Source of the DNA: Owenweeksia sp.
GTDB lineage: Bacteria; Bacteroidota; Bacteroidia; Flavobacteriales; Schleiferiaceae
Direction of reading: 5' to 3'
Assembly: GCA_028285465.1 (NCBI GenBank)
Contig: JANQPD010000098.1
Coordinates: 1-54,444 of the forward strand
DNA: 54,444 nucleotides
Within the stretch, counting starts at the first letter, position 1, and every line of letters starts with the position of its first letter. A model generated the notes under the pieces. It had not been told where the DNA came from, did no database searches, and was given only the letters and a program-made list of their open reading frames with translations. Shown here piece after piece: positions 18,092 through 27,774 of the stretch. A program made the translations under genes and the position numbers.

Positions 18092-20713
18092 ATGAAACTG
18101 CTTAAGTCATTAGCTGCTTTAACCATTGCATTTCTTCAGTACAGTGCTGTTGCGCAGGAATGCGATGACCTGCAATTGAGTGCGGCTCAGCGGAAATTTG
18201 AAACGGGAAATTTTGAGCAGGTATTTGAACTGCTTACGCCCTGTTTAAAGTCCAGTGCCAATGCACAACAAAAAGTTGTGGCGCTGCGCTTATTGGCCTT
18301 GTCTAATTTTGCTCTGGATAGCGTAGAAGATGCCTATGCAAACGTGAGCGCCTTACTCGACATAAACCCCGACTACCAGGCCGGTTTGTTTGATCCTCCC
18401 CGCTTTGCAGAAGCCATACAGAAGCTTCAGCGCAAAAACACGTCCATATTTGTAACCTCGGTATCCAAAAAGGCAGAAGACATTAAACTTACCCCCGGCA
18501 CCGTAGTCGTAATTACGGAAGAACAGATCAGGGACCGCGGGTATGCCGATATAGAAGCGCTGTTCAGCGACCTGCCCGGTTTTGACATTTCTCGTTTATA
18601 CGGACTTTTTTACTCCAATGTTTATCAAAGGGGATATCGGGCAACTAATGCAGACCGAACGCTTTTACTAGTGGATGGTGTAGAGGATAACGATCTGTGG
18701 AATAACGTATTCTACCTTGGAGCGCAGTATCCGCTCTCTAACATACAGCAGGTAGAGGTAATTTACGGCCCGGCCTCAACCATTTATGGTCCAAACGCCT
18801 TTGTGGGGGTAATCAACATCATCACCAAAGATCCGGCCGGTGGAGACAAACCCATAAATGTGCACGCAGAGACGGGTTATGGAACCTACAACACCAGTTA
18901 CTTCGATGTGTATGCATCTGGGAAAACAGAAAACGTAGCGATGTCTTTTACGGCCAGGCGCTACAGCTCCGAACTCAGGGACTTATCCGGTTTTGAAGAG
19001 CACAACTATTCTCCTGATGACTACAATCAAACGAATTACAACAACCTTCTGGACATCAGTAATGCCGACCTTGGCACCTATATCACGCATCCCAACTTCA
19101 ATAATTTTTACAACATCGTTGTAGATGGAAATGGCGATTCTTCTGCCGTGGCAAACAATCAGGCTATAGCTTTTGCGCGCAATGGTGATCAGGCTGCTTT
19201 GGGCAGAAACATAAACGGACAACCCGTAACGTACAATAACCTTACGGATAACGTCTATTTCAACGGAAAAATTCGCTTCTCCAATTTTACCTTGGGAGGT
19301 CAATACTGGAAAGTATACAATGGAGCGACTAATTACAGAACCGACCGATATGTGGGTACGGTAGGAAATGGTTTGCAATTGGTTCCTGTACAGTACTTCC
19401 TGTATGGAGACTACAGCAAAGAATTGATTAAAGACAAGCTGTTTGTTCAGAATAAGTTGCAATATAGGGTTACCGCATATGATGATGAAACCGGTATTAC
19501 CTCTATTAGTAATTATGACAATGGAGGATTGGGTGTGCAAGCCCTTTTGGACTCCACCCAACCGTCATGGCTTTCCATACAGCTTTATCAATATTCGCAG
19601 CAAACACGTAACGAATTAAAATTCAACTATATCCCAAACGATCGATTGGACATCGTAATAGGTGCGGAGTATCGGAACAGTTTGGTTCAAGGAAACTATA
19701 TCGCTGGTATTTATCCGGAATCCGTGACCAACCGTGCGGATACTCTCGATGCCGTTTCAGAAGTAGGTGCGGTATTGGGTGGCTCACCGCCCGGAGGCAA
19801 TACCTTTAAAATATCAGAAATCGGGGTTTATGCGCAAGCCACCTATAAAGCCAGCTCATGGTTGAATATTATTGCAGGAAGTAGATATGACTACAACCGC
19901 ATTCGCGCCACCGGTGGCTACGGAAGCATTGTCAATCCGCGTTTGGGCTTAATTGCTTACCCTAGAAACTTTGTAGTGAAAGCCATTTATGCTACTGCCT
20001 TCCAAAATGCTTCTAACTGGACAAAATTCTCAACCGCCCCAGGGGTACGTGATCTTACCAACCCTACTCTTCCACCGGAAGAAGTGGACAATATCGACCT
20101 TTCTCTCGGCTATAGATTCTCCCCTACTCTTTTTGGAGAGGTGGTGTACTACAGGTCAAACTATTCCGGTAGCGTTTTTTCAGTAAATGTGCCTTACCAA
20201 GGCGGTACTACCTCGCAAAACCAGGCTATTGGACAGTTACAGATCCAAGGCGTTCAGGCCAATTTAAACTGGACGAAGAACAACTACAGGTTTTATTTCA
20301 ATTATACCTATTGTGATCCTCGAAACACAAAAATTGTTGAGGGCGAACTGAGTGACGAAGAGGAACGCGTAGGAGATATTGCTTCACATCGTGCGAATGC
20401 TGGTGTTAATGCACGCTACTTTAACCGGTTAAACATCAACCTCCGGGCGAATTATGTAGGGGTACGGCCTTCAGGGGAAGGAACTTCGGTTTCCGCTAAT
20501 CCGCACGGTGATTTCGAAGCATTCTTCTTGCTCAATGCAAGCATTAGGATTGAAAACCTGTTGAAGGGCTTCCACCTTCAATTGGGCTGCAACAATATGC
20601 TCGACCTGGAATATTCCGATCCGGGCATGAGAACTGCAGATGGCGTGGGCTATACGGCTGAAATACCTCAGAAACGCATAAACTTCATGCTCAAAGCCAT
20701 TTATACACTGTAA
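18092..20713 (+). CDS. TonB-dependent outer-membrane receptor with N-terminal helical-repeat extension
   Basis: 873 residues. Signal peptide ends near 'SAVAQ' (about 22). Residues about 25-130 form an all-helical TPR-like module ('VFELLTPCLKSSANAQQKV'). The TonB plug starts near 150 ('VVVITEEQIRDRGYADIEAL') and includes 'TLLLVDGVED' and 'VEVIYGPASTIYGPNAFVGV'. A beta-barrel with aromatic girdle residues runs to a terminal Leu, as expected for outer-membrane insertion. It lies 3 bp after the WD40 gene. It probably supplies the outer-membrane step for the ligand of the ABC/NCS2 transporters, or senses it. No obvious TonB box can be assigned. Confidence 0.88.
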   Translation: MKLLKSLAALTIAFLQYSAVAQECDDLQLSAAQRKFETGNFEQVFELLTPCLKSSANAQQKVVALRLLALSNFALDSVEDAYANVSALLDINPDYQAGLFDPPRFAEAIQKLQRKNTSIFVTSVSKKAEDIKLTPGTVVVITEEQIRDRGYADIEALFSDLPGFDISRLYGLFYSNVYQRGYRATNADRTLLLVDGVEDNDLWNNVFYLGAQYPLSNIQQVEVIYGPASTIYGPNAFVGVINIITKDPAGGDKPINVHAETGYGTYNTSYFDVYASGKTENVAMSFTARRYSSELRDLSGFEEHNYSPDDYNQTNYNNLLDISNADLGTYITHPNFNNFYNIVVDGNGDSSAVANNQAIAFARNGDQAALGRNINGQPVTYNNLTDNVYFNGKIRFSNFTLGGQYWKVYNGATNYRTDRYVGTVGNGLQLVPVQYFLYGDYSKELIKDKLFVQNKLQYRVTAYDDETGITSISNYDNGGLGVQALLDSTQPSWLSIQLYQYSQQTRNELKFNYIPNDRLDIVIGAEYRNSLVQGNYIAGIYPESVTNRADTLDAVSEVGAVLGGSPPGGNTFKISEIGVYAQATYKASSWLNIIAGSRYDYNRIRATGGYGSIVNPRLGLIAYPRNFVVKAIYATAFQNASNWTKFSTAPGVRDLTNPTLPPEEVDNIDLSLGYRFSPTLFGEVVYYRSNYSGSVFSVNVPYQGGTTSQNQAIGQLQIQGVQANLNWTKNNYRFYFNYTYCDPRNTKIVEGELSDEEERVGDIASHRANAGVNARYFNRLNINLRANYVGVRPSGEGTSVSANPHGDFEAFFLLNASIRIENLLKGFHLQLGCNNMLDLEYSDPGMRTADGVGYTAEIPQKRINFMLKAIYTL

Positions 20714-20748
20714 AATGAGTATCACAACACTAAAAACCGCAGCATAAA

Positions 20749-21462
20749 ATGAAAAAGGTTGGCGTTATAGGAGGGCTATCGGTATTGTCTTCAGAAGTAT
20801 TTTATAGCGAGTTCATCAGGCACGCGCAACGAAACGAACCCGTAGAATATCCGGCCATCATGATCAACAGCGTTAACGTCAAGGAGTTTCTGCCTCACCT
20901 TCAAGATAGCAGTCGCCTGTTCGAATTGATGCAAGCCGAAATAGCTAAGATCCACGATCATGTTGATGTGATTGCCATACCCTGCAATACAGTACACTAT
21001 CTCATTGACGAATTACGCGCTTTTTCAAAGGTGCCCATTCTCGCCATCCAGGAGGAAACCGCCAAAAAAATTGCGGATTCGACAGTGGAGAAGATCGGTA
21101 TCCTGGGCACTAAAACAACCATTGGGAAAGATATATACCAAAAAGAATTAGACAGGATCAATGTAGCGTATGAAGTTATAGATGCTCCTGCCCAGGAAAA
21201 ACTGAATGCCCTTTTATTCGGGAAGGTGATTTATGGAAAGGGGTATAATGAGATGTCGGGGTTTGTGGTAGAATGCCTGGATCATTTCCGTTCGAAGGGT
21301 TGCGACAGTGTTTTGCTGGCCTGCACGGAGCTCCCGCTTTTTGCCCCCTTTGGCGAAACAGGCCTGCGCCTTTTTTCAACCCTGAAAATATTGGTGGAAT
21401 CTTCTTTTCAATTCGCCTTATGCGAGAAAAACATTGCACAATGCTCTACTCCGCAGTTATGA
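20749..21462 (+). CDS. Aspartate/glutamate racemase family protein
   Basis: 237 residues, usual family length. Both catalytic-type cysteines are present: Cys79 in 'AIPCNTVHY' and Cys192 in 'LLACTELPL'. The N-terminus is 'KVGVIGGL'. The family interconverts L- and D-Asp or Glu without a cofactor, and some members act on other amino-acid or hydantoin substrates. It follows the TonB receptor after 35 bp and its stop overlaps the next start as ATGA. Its presence inside a transport/signalling operon suggests the imported or sensed ligand could be an amino-acid derivative; this is a guess. Confidence 0.85.
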   Translation: MKKVGVIGGLSVLSSEVFYSEFIRHAQRNEPVEYPAIMINSVNVKEFLPHLQDSSRLFELMQAEIAKIHDHVDVIAIPCNTVHYLIDELRAFSKVPILAIQEETAKKIADSTVEKIGILGTKTTIGKDIYQKELDRINVAYEVIDAPAQEKLNALLFGKVIYGKGYNEMSGFVVECLDHFRSKGCDSVLLACTELPLFAPFGETGLRLFSTLKILVESSFQFALCEKNIAQCSTPQL

Positions 21463-22058
21463 CAGCTAAGCTATACCCGTTAGCGCTGAAAGGTGCTGGT
21501 TCCCGCGAGGTTTTGCTCAAAACGCCTTCTTCCTTAAAGGAGGCCGAAGCCCTGGCGGATTTCAACCGCAAATGGCAGCGGGAAAATGTAAAAGACCTCG
21601 CCAGCGGCTTTTTGTCGGGAGGACATTTTACCCCCGCTATTTTTATGAAGATGGCCCGGCAAAAGGATACGGTAGTCGGTTTTTTTCAGGGTCGGCTCAT
21701 ATCGTATTATACGATAAACAGCGTAGTAAAAGAAGGTGTGTTGCTCGAACAGTTCGAAAAGGCTGAAGACCTTAAAACAAAAGGCATAATACCACACCAG
21801 GCTAACGTAGCCGTTGGGGTGCAGGTGGTTGTGGATACAGAATACCAGGGGTCTGTACTGGCCAAACTCATGCTGGACAGGCTCGTAGAAAATACGAGAG
21901 ACCGCTTTGACTATTTTTATACATCTATCTCCAGGAAAAACAAAAAAAGCATAGCGGCTCACAAAAAAGCAGCGTGGGCTTTTGTAGAAGAGGATGACTG
22001 CCTTCATCACCTTATTTACGACCTAAACACACATATTAATTCGGTAAAATACGGATGA
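21459..22058 (+). CDS. GNAT-like acyltransferase protein
   Basis: I place the start at ATG 21459, which overlaps the racemase stop as ATGA; the open frame extends further upstream but only inside the racemase gene. The ~199-residue product has a GNAT-type central strand and helix ('NVAVGVQVVVDTEYQGSVLA' then 'LAKLMLDRLVE') and a late 'NKKSIAAHKKAAWAFV' segment like the GNAT N-x-x-(S/A) motif. The substrate is unknown. Its stop overlaps the giant sensor gene (ATGATGA), so it is translationally coupled on both sides. Confidence 0.65.
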   Translation: MTAKLYPLALKGAGSREVLLKTPSSLKEAEALADFNRKWQRENVKDLASGFLSGGHFTPAIFMKMARQKDTVVGFFQGRLISYYTINSVVKEGVLLEQFEKAEDLKTKGIIPHQANVAVGVQVVVDTEYQGSVLAKLMLDRLVENTRDRFDYFYTSISRKNKKSIAAHKKAAWAFVEEDDCLHHLIYDLNTHINSVKYG

Positions 22059-25000
22059 TGATAGGGCTCAAAGACATATTACCCAGGATGCGGACGATGT
22101 ATGTTCTAATGGTGTTGTTTTGCTTTCACAGCACAATGGCCCGGAACAATACCGGCATCCCCTTTACCCGGAATTTTTCTCCTGCTGATTACAAAGGCCA
22201 CACCCAGAATTTCGACATTGCCGAAGACCGGGCCGGCAATATTTATGTAGCCAATTTTGCAGGTGTACTGGTCTACAACGGAGAAGATTGGAACCTTGTG
22301 TTAACACCCGATATTTCCAGGGTAACCTGCGTTGAACCCAACGCTCACGGAGAGGTCCTGGTAGGTGGCCTCAACGAGATCGGCATTATCAAGACCTCAG
22401 AAAACGGGAGCCTTTTTTACGAGGACCTGCGCGCGCTTTTGCCGGTAAAAACCGGAGCGCACTTTGGTGAGATCAGCGAGATCATCAGTGCTAAGGGCAA
22501 AAGCTTTTTCTTTTCCCGCGATAAAGTGCTGGTGTATGATCAGAAAACCATAGACGTGATCACTCTTCCCCAGGGGCTGACCGCTGCCTTTTCAATGGGC
22601 GATGACTTTCTTATCAGAGGCGAGGAAAACACGTATTACCTGCTGCGTTCAAGTGATTACAGCCTGCTGCCCATGGAGTATATTAACCCTGAACTTGAGG
22701 TAACCGATGTATTGCAAACGGGATCAAAAGAGTTTTTGCTGGGCACTGCGAACCATGGATTGATGCAACTTACAGCAGAAGAAGTGACCCCTTTTGAGGC
22801 TTCTTTGAATGCTTTGCTCACCGAAGCCAAAATAAGCGACCTTTTACAAGTAAATGCCGAACTGATCGCAATAGGCACTTTGCGGAACGGAGTGCTTTTT
22901 ATTAACAAGAAAGGCGAGGTAGTTACCTGGGTAAACCGCAGTCATGGCCTGCAAAACGACTACGTCAACAAATTGCACCGCGATAAGGGAAACCGGATTT
23001 GGGTTGCGCTTAACAACGGGATCAGCCTGGTAGCTTATCCCTGGCCATGGACCTTTTACAACCGGGACAATGGCCTTAAATCCGGTGTGGTTTCTATTAC
23101 CCGGAATAAGGGAAAGCTCTTGGTGGGTACCTACCAGGGGATATATACCCTTAAGGGTAAGTCCAAACAGTTTATACCCATTGAAGGTATTGAAACGGCA
23201 TGCTGGCAATTTTTAACCTACCAAAACAATTTGCTGGCCGCCACCAGCGAAGGGATCTATAAGATAGACCACTCAGGGGTAAAGCCGTTGACCAGCAGCT
23301 TTGCGTTATGCCTGGCTGCCCCGGCCGACCGCCCCCTGTACTTTTATGCCGGTACCCTGGACGGATTTAGCGAGATCCGTTTATCAGAAACCGGAGAAGT
23401 AAAAGAACAACGTGCTATGTTTGAGGAATTGGGTGAGGTTACCGCCCTGCTCCCTGATAATAAAGGCAATTTGTGGATAGCCACTCTGAACGGGCAGTTG
23501 GCGCAGTACAATATACCCACAGAAAAGCTTCAGGTTCTGGGAGAACAACAGAACCTACCCGATTTACTGGGCAACCAGTTTTATTATTTTGAAGATCAAA
23601 TCATTGTGGGCACCACCCGGGGGTTGAGCGCTTACAATTACCAATCGGGGCAATTTGAAAAATACGAGATCAAAGCAGATTCATCCAACGGGTCGCTCGA
23701 CTGGCCAGGCATGATCAGCTCCGGGCAGGGCAATTCCATGTGGATGACACGGGGCGATGAAACCGGGCTGTCGCACTTTATAGAAGAGAACGGTCGCTGG
23801 CGCTATCAAAAACAATCCTTCGGACCTTTTGGAGACTTCATTTGCCGCTCCATTTATCCGGATACTGCCGGCCTGATGTGGTTTGGCGGCCCCTCCGGGC
23901 TTATCCGTTTTGATGCCGGCCTCACTCATACACTCTATAACGAAGCCCGTGTAAAAATATCGGAGATCCGGCTCAATGGCGACAGCATCCTTTTCGGAGG
24001 CTTCGGACCGGGTGACCAACTCAGCAACACCCTGAGCTACAATTACCGCAACATTGCCTTCCGCTTTTCGTCTACCGGCTACAATGCCGAAAGCGAAGCG
24101 GAGTACAGCTTTTTTCTAAAGGGCCACGACAACAAATGGAGCGACTGGAGCATTGCCCATGAAAAGGAATACCAAAAGCTGGCGCCCGGCAGGTATACGT
24201 TTTACGTGAAGTCGAAAGACATCTACGGCAATATTTCCGATACCGCTCAGTTCAGTTTTGAGCTGCTTTTCCCCTGGTATCTCAAGTGGTATATGATCCT
24301 GGTTTACATAGTGGTACTGGCGTATTCCATATGGCTGATCGTACAGTGGCGCCTCAGGAGCCTGGTTAAAGAAAAAGAGAAGCTGGAAAATACCGTACGG
24401 AAAAGAACTTCGGAAATACGCGAACAAAGAGACGAGATCCAGAAAAAATCCGAAGAATTGTCTTTTGCCCTTACTGACCTTAAAAATACGCAGGAAGAAC
24501 TTATCCGCCAGGAAAAACTGGCCTCCGTAGGGCAAATGACCAAGGGGATCGTGGACCGTATCATCAACCCCCTGAATTACATCAATAACTTCTCTTCGCT
24601 CTCCGGTGACCTGGCCGATGACCTTAAAGAGGTACTTGAGGAAGAAAAGGAAACCATCTCCCGGGAAAACTTTGCAGAAGTAATGGATATAAGCAACATG
24701 CTGCAAATGAACCTCGGCAAAATAAAGGACCATGGCAGCAATACAGTACGGATCGTAAAAGGAATGGAAGAACTGTTAAAAGACCGAACCGGCAGGTTTA
24801 CACAAACAAATCTTGCCGAACTGATCACCCAGATCGTAAAACGCATCAAAAACAATTTTGACCGGGAGATCAGCGAGTATGGAATAGAGGTGGATCTGAA
24901 ATGCAAAGGCACTGAATTTGAAGCCAGCGTTATTACGGAAGAACTGTCTAAAGCCCTTTATGAGCTGTTCGACAATGCCGTGCAATCTGTAGCTTCCTTT

Positions 25001-25288
25001 AGTGAAAAACACAGCTATCTAGGGGGTTTTGTAATGGGAGAACTGGAATGTACGGAGGATGAAGTTATCCTTAAAGTAAGAGACAATGGAAAAGGCATCC
25101 CCGAAAAAGAGGTGGAGCAGATATTCGATCCTTTTTTCACGACCAAGCCCACGGCTAAAGGCTCAGGCGTAGGCTTATACCTGGTAAGGGAGATCATCTA
25201 TTTGCACCGGGGAACCATATCCGTACATTCGGAGATTGAAAAGGAAACCGTTTTCACCATTGTGCTGCCAAGATTAAAGAAAAACTAA
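22055..25288 (+). CDS. Beta-propeller/Y_Y_Y sensor with histidine-kinase core lacking the phospho-acceptor His
   Basis: 1077 residues. N-terminal signal, then a periplasmic two-component-type propeller (about 30-660, repeated 'GNRIWVALNNGI', 'GNLWIATLNG', 'GLMWFGGPSGL'), a Y_Y_Y Ig-like domain (about 690-755, 'YSFFLKGHDNKWSDW'), one transmembrane helix (about 757-780) and a coiled coil. The dimerisation segment 'LASVGQMTKGIVDRIINPLN' has Asp834 and Arg835 where active kinases have His-Glu. The HATPase domain keeps its N-box ('ELFDNAVQSV', Asn974), 'VRDNGKGIP' and 'FDPFFTTKP...GSGVGLYLV'. It therefore probably binds ATP but cannot autophosphorylate on His. The very next gene encodes a kinase with an intact His, so a heterodimeric sensor/kinase arrangement is suggested. 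Confidence 0.88.
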   Translation: MMIGLKDILPRMRTMYVLMVLFCFHSTMARNNTGIPFTRNFSPADYKGHTQNFDIAEDRAGNIYVANFAGVLVYNGEDWNLVLTPDISRVTCVEPNAHGEVLVGGLNEIGIIKTSENGSLFYEDLRALLPVKTGAHFGEISEIISAKGKSFFFSRDKVLVYDQKTIDVITLPQGLTAAFSMGDDFLIRGEENTYYLLRSSDYSLLPMEYINPELEVTDVLQTGSKEFLLGTANHGLMQLTAEEVTPFEASLNALLTEAKISDLLQVNAELIAIGTLRNGVLFINKKGEVVTWVNRSHGLQNDYVNKLHRDKGNRIWVALNNGISLVAYPWPWTFYNRDNGLKSGVVSITRNKGKLLVGTYQGIYTLKGKSKQFIPIEGIETACWQFLTYQNNLLAATSEGIYKIDHSGVKPLTSSFALCLAAPADRPLYFYAGTLDGFSEIRLSETGEVKEQRAMFEELGEVTALLPDNKGNLWIATLNGQLAQYNIPTEKLQVLGEQQNLPDLLGNQFYYFEDQIIVGTTRGLSAYNYQSGQFEKYEIKADSSNGSLDWPGMISSGQGNSMWMTRGDETGLSHFIEENGRWRYQKQSFGPFGDFICRSIYPDTAGLMWFGGPSGLIRFDAGLTHTLYNEARVKISEIRLNGDSILFGGFGPGDQLSNTLSYNYRNIAFRFSSTGYNAESEAEYSFFLKGHDNKWSDWSIAHEKEYQKLAPGRYTFYVKSKDIYGNISDTAQFSFELLFPWYLKWYMILVYIVVLAYSIWLIVQWRLRSLVKEKEKLENTVRKRTSEIREQRDEIQKKSEELSFALTDLKNTQEELIRQEKLASVGQMTKGIVDRIINPLNYINNFSSLSGDLADDLKEVLEEEKETISRENFAEVMDISNMLQMNLGKIKDHGSNTVRIVKGMEELLKDRTGRFTQTNLAELITQIVKRIKNNFDREISEYGIEVDLKCKGTEFEASVITEELSKALYELFDNAVQSVASFSEKHSYLGGFVMGELECTEDEVILKVRDNGKGIPEKEVEQIFDPFFTTKPTAKGSGVGLYLVREIIYLHRGTISVHSEIEKETVFTIVLPRLKKN

Positions 25289-25292
25289 CCTG

Positions 25293-26132
25293 ATGGAAAA
25301 CTTAAGCCCAACCGCAAACACGGAGGTACAAAAACTCAAAAACAAGGTACTCGAACTGGAGAAGATGGCTTCACTGGGGTTACTTAACGCGGGCATCATG
25401 CACGAGATCCAAAACCCGATGAATTTCATTCTGAACTTTTCTTCTATGTCTGTAGAGTTATTGGAAGAACTACAGGAATGGCAGGACGGAGTGAAGGAAA
25501 AACTGTCTGAAGATGAAGTGGATGACCTCGACAGCCTGGTTTCACTCGTAGCGCAAAATTTAAAGAAGATTGAAGAACATGGAAAACGGGCAGACACCAT
25601 TGTAAAAGGCATGCTTGCCTACTCCCGCAACAAAAAGCAAGAAAAAAGTGCGGTGCAATTAAATGAAATGATCGCGCGCTACACCGATTTCTCCTACCAC
25701 GCAATGCGTGTAAACGTGCCTGGCTTTAATGTAAGCATCACAAAAAACTTTGATGAGGAAGTTGGAGACGTACTGGCTTATCCCGGAGAGCTGAGCCGTG
25801 CGGTTTTAAACATCACCAACAACGCCTTTTATGCCGTTTGGGAACACGCTCAGGCGGCAACGGATGAATACAAACCCCAGGTCATCATCTCTACCCGACT
25901 GCAGGGAGAAAAAGTAGAAATAAGCATTGAAGACAATGGCCCCGGAATACCGGAAGAAGTAAAAGCCAGTATGTTCGAGCCCTTTTTCACTACTAAACCC
26001 GAAAGTAAAGGTACCGGGCTGGGATTGTATATTACCAAAGAAATTGTGGAAAAGGCACATCAGGGTTCCCTTTCGGTAGAAAGCAAACCCGGTAGCTATA
26101 CCCGCTTTAACATCAGCATTCCTTTAAAATAA
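25293..26132 (+). CDS. Soluble sensor histidine kinase with intact H-box
   Basis: 279 residues with no membrane segment and no input domain beyond a short N-terminal coil. The H-box 'GLLNAGIMHEIQNPMNF' has His37-Glu38. The N-box 'LNITNNAFYAV', G1 'IEDNGPGIPEEV' and G2 'TTKPESKGTGLGLYITKEI' are complete. It starts 4 bp after the sensor with the missing His and shares its coil and catalytic layout, so the two may dimerise. Probable phosphodonor for the next gene's response regulator. Confidence 0.9.
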   Translation: MENLSPTANTEVQKLKNKVLELEKMASLGLLNAGIMHEIQNPMNFILNFSSMSVELLEELQEWQDGVKEKLSEDEVDDLDSLVSLVAQNLKKIEEHGKRADTIVKGMLAYSRNKKQEKSAVQLNEMIARYTDFSYHAMRVNVPGFNVSITKNFDEEVGDVLAYPGELSRAVLNITNNAFYAVWEHAQAATDEYKPQVIISTRLQGEKVEISIEDNGPGIPEEVKASMFEPFFTTKPESKGTGLGLYITKEIVEKAHQGSLSVESKPGSYTRFNISIPLK

Positions 26133-26160
26133 AAGTAAATACGTAATAAGAAAACTCAAG

Positions 26161-27333
26161 ATGCAGCAACCTACCCCCATAAAGATCCTCAGTGTTGATG
26201 ATGAACAGGATCTGGAAATATTGATACGCCAGAAGTTCCGGTCTAAGATCAGAAAAGGACTGTACGAATTTTATTTTGCCCATAACGGTTTGCAAGCCCT
26301 TTCGAAGCTGGTCGAACACCCGGATATAGACATCATACTTTGTGACATCAATATGCCGGAAATGGATGGCTTGACCCTACTGACAAAACTCAATGAGTTG
26401 AAAAACCCGTCTTTGAAAACCATTATGGTATCTGCGTATGGCGATATGGACAACATACGGGCAGCCATGAATGGCGGAGCTTTTGATTTTGCCACAAAGC
26501 CCATTGACTTTACCGACCTGGAGCATACCATTGAAAAAGCCATTGAACAGATCAATTTCATCCGCAAAGCCCAGAAAGAACACGATCAGTTGATCGCCAT
26601 TCAAAACGACTTGGATATAGCCCGTAAGATACAGCAGTCGATCCTGTCCAATATTTTTGACTTGCAGCCCGGGAGATCGCGCTTTGAGTTGTTTGCGATC
26701 ATGAATGCCGCCAAAATGGTAGGGGGCGATTTTTACGACTTCTTTATGGTAGATGAAGACCATCTTGGCTTCATTGTAGCAGACGTTTCGGACAAAGGCA
26801 TTCCCTCTGCGATTTACATGGCCGTAAGCCATACCATAATGCGCGCTACTGCGCTTAGGGGGCTTTCGCCAGGAGCTTGTATGGATTATACCAACAACTT
26901 ATTGGGAAAGGACAACGTAGAGAGTATGTTCGTAACCGCTTTTTATGGTATTTTAAACCTGGAAACAGGCAAGATGACGTACAGCAATGCCGGCCATAAC
27001 CCGCCTTACATCATAAACAAGGATGGAAAAGTGATCGCGCTGGAATCTACCGGGGATATTGTAATTGGGGTGATGGACGGCATTACCTACCATGAAGCCG
27101 AAGTACGGTTAGAGAAAGGAGAGCGCCTGTTCCTGTTTACAGACGGTGTTACGGAAGCCCTCAACGATAAAGGTGACTTTTACATGGAAGCCCGCCTGGA
27201 AAAAATACTGGCCAACGCGCAAACGCTTACCGCCCGGGAAATGATTGCCAAGGTCTCTATGGACTTAAGTCAGTTTACCAAGGGAGCTCCTCAATCCGAT
27301 GACATCACCATGATGGCCATAGCGCTCAACTAA
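26161..27333 (+). CDS. Response regulator with PP2C/SpoIIE (RsbU-like) phosphatase output
   Basis: 390 residues. Receiver domain 1-125 with acidic pair 'VDDEQD', phospho-acceptor Asp62 in 'LCDINMP' and Lys113 in 'ATKPIDF'. A linker helix follows at about 125-165. The SpoIIE-type PP2C phosphatase domain (about 175-388) has metal-binding motifs 'GGDFYDFF' (188-195), 'VADVSDKGIPSA' (206-217) and 'PQSDDITMM' near the end. Enzymes of this type dephosphorylate Ser-phosphorylated STAS proteins. Here the possible substrates are the RsbV-like protein at 27775 and the STAS protein at 11797. Confidence 0.9.
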   Translation: MQQPTPIKILSVDDEQDLEILIRQKFRSKIRKGLYEFYFAHNGLQALSKLVEHPDIDIILCDINMPEMDGLTLLTKLNELKNPSLKTIMVSAYGDMDNIRAAMNGGAFDFATKPIDFTDLEHTIEKAIEQINFIRKAQKEHDQLIAIQNDLDIARKIQQSILSNIFDLQPGRSRFELFAIMNAAKMVGGDFYDFFMVDEDHLGFIVADVSDKGIPSAIYMAVSHTIMRATALRGLSPGACMDYTNNLLGKDNVESMFVTAFYGILNLETGKMTYSNAGHNPPYIINKDGKVIALESTGDIVIGVMDGITYHEAEVRLEKGERLFLFTDGVTEALNDKGDFYMEARLEKILANAQTLTAREMIAKVSMDLSQFTKGAPQSDDITMMAIALN

Positions 27334-27351
27334 CACACGTATAAAGTGGAC

Positions 27352-27762
27352 ATGGTTAAAATAGAAATACGCAACAAGCTGGAAGAACTGGAAACGGTTA
27401 ACCAAACGCTGGAACGCCTTGGCGAAGAATGGGGCCTGGAGCTACCGGTACTCATGAACCTGAACCTTTGCCTGGAAGAAGCCCTCACCAATATTATTTT
27501 CTACGCTTTTGAAGAAGAAGGCAAATACCCGGTGCGCATAACCTTTAAGTATGAAAAAGACAAAAATGTAAGCATACTCCTGGAAGACGAAGGCAAAGCC
27601 TTTAACCCTTTGGAAGAAGTGAAAGCACCCGACCTGGATGCCGATGTAGAAGAGCGGAAGGTCGGAGGTTTAGGTGTCTTCTTCATCAAACAATTTATGG
27701 ACATAGTGAACTACCAAAGAGAAGGAAATACCAATCAATTTTTAATGTTAAAGCAAATTTAA
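27352..27762 (+). CDS. RsbW-like anti-sigma/serine kinase ATPase
   Basis: About 136 residues from ATG 27352; an in-frame GTG at 27346 would add two residues. HATPase_c_2 fold with an intact N-box 'EEALTNIIFYAF', a 'LEDEGKAFNP' Mg/ATP loop and 'KVGGLGVFFIKQFMD' at G2. Such proteins phosphorylate a STAS partner on Ser and sequester a target. It sits between the phosphatase (18 bp upstream) and the RsbV-like gene (12 bp downstream), giving a complete partner-switch trio. No sigma factor is adjacent, so the final target is not obvious. Confidence 0.87.
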   Translation: MVKIEIRNKLEELETVNQTLERLGEEWGLELPVLMNLNLCLEEALTNIIFYAFEEEGKYPVRITFKYEKDKNVSILLEDEGKAFNPLEEVKAPDLDADVEERKVGGLGVFFIKQFMDIVNYQREGNTNQFLMLKQI

Positions 27763-27774
27763 ATTCAATTACAT

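Noticed and set aside
21273..21458. Longer start for the GNAT gene
   Set aside because: Would lie in a different frame inside the conserved racemase gene; ATG 21459 gives ATGA coupling and a normal GNAT length.
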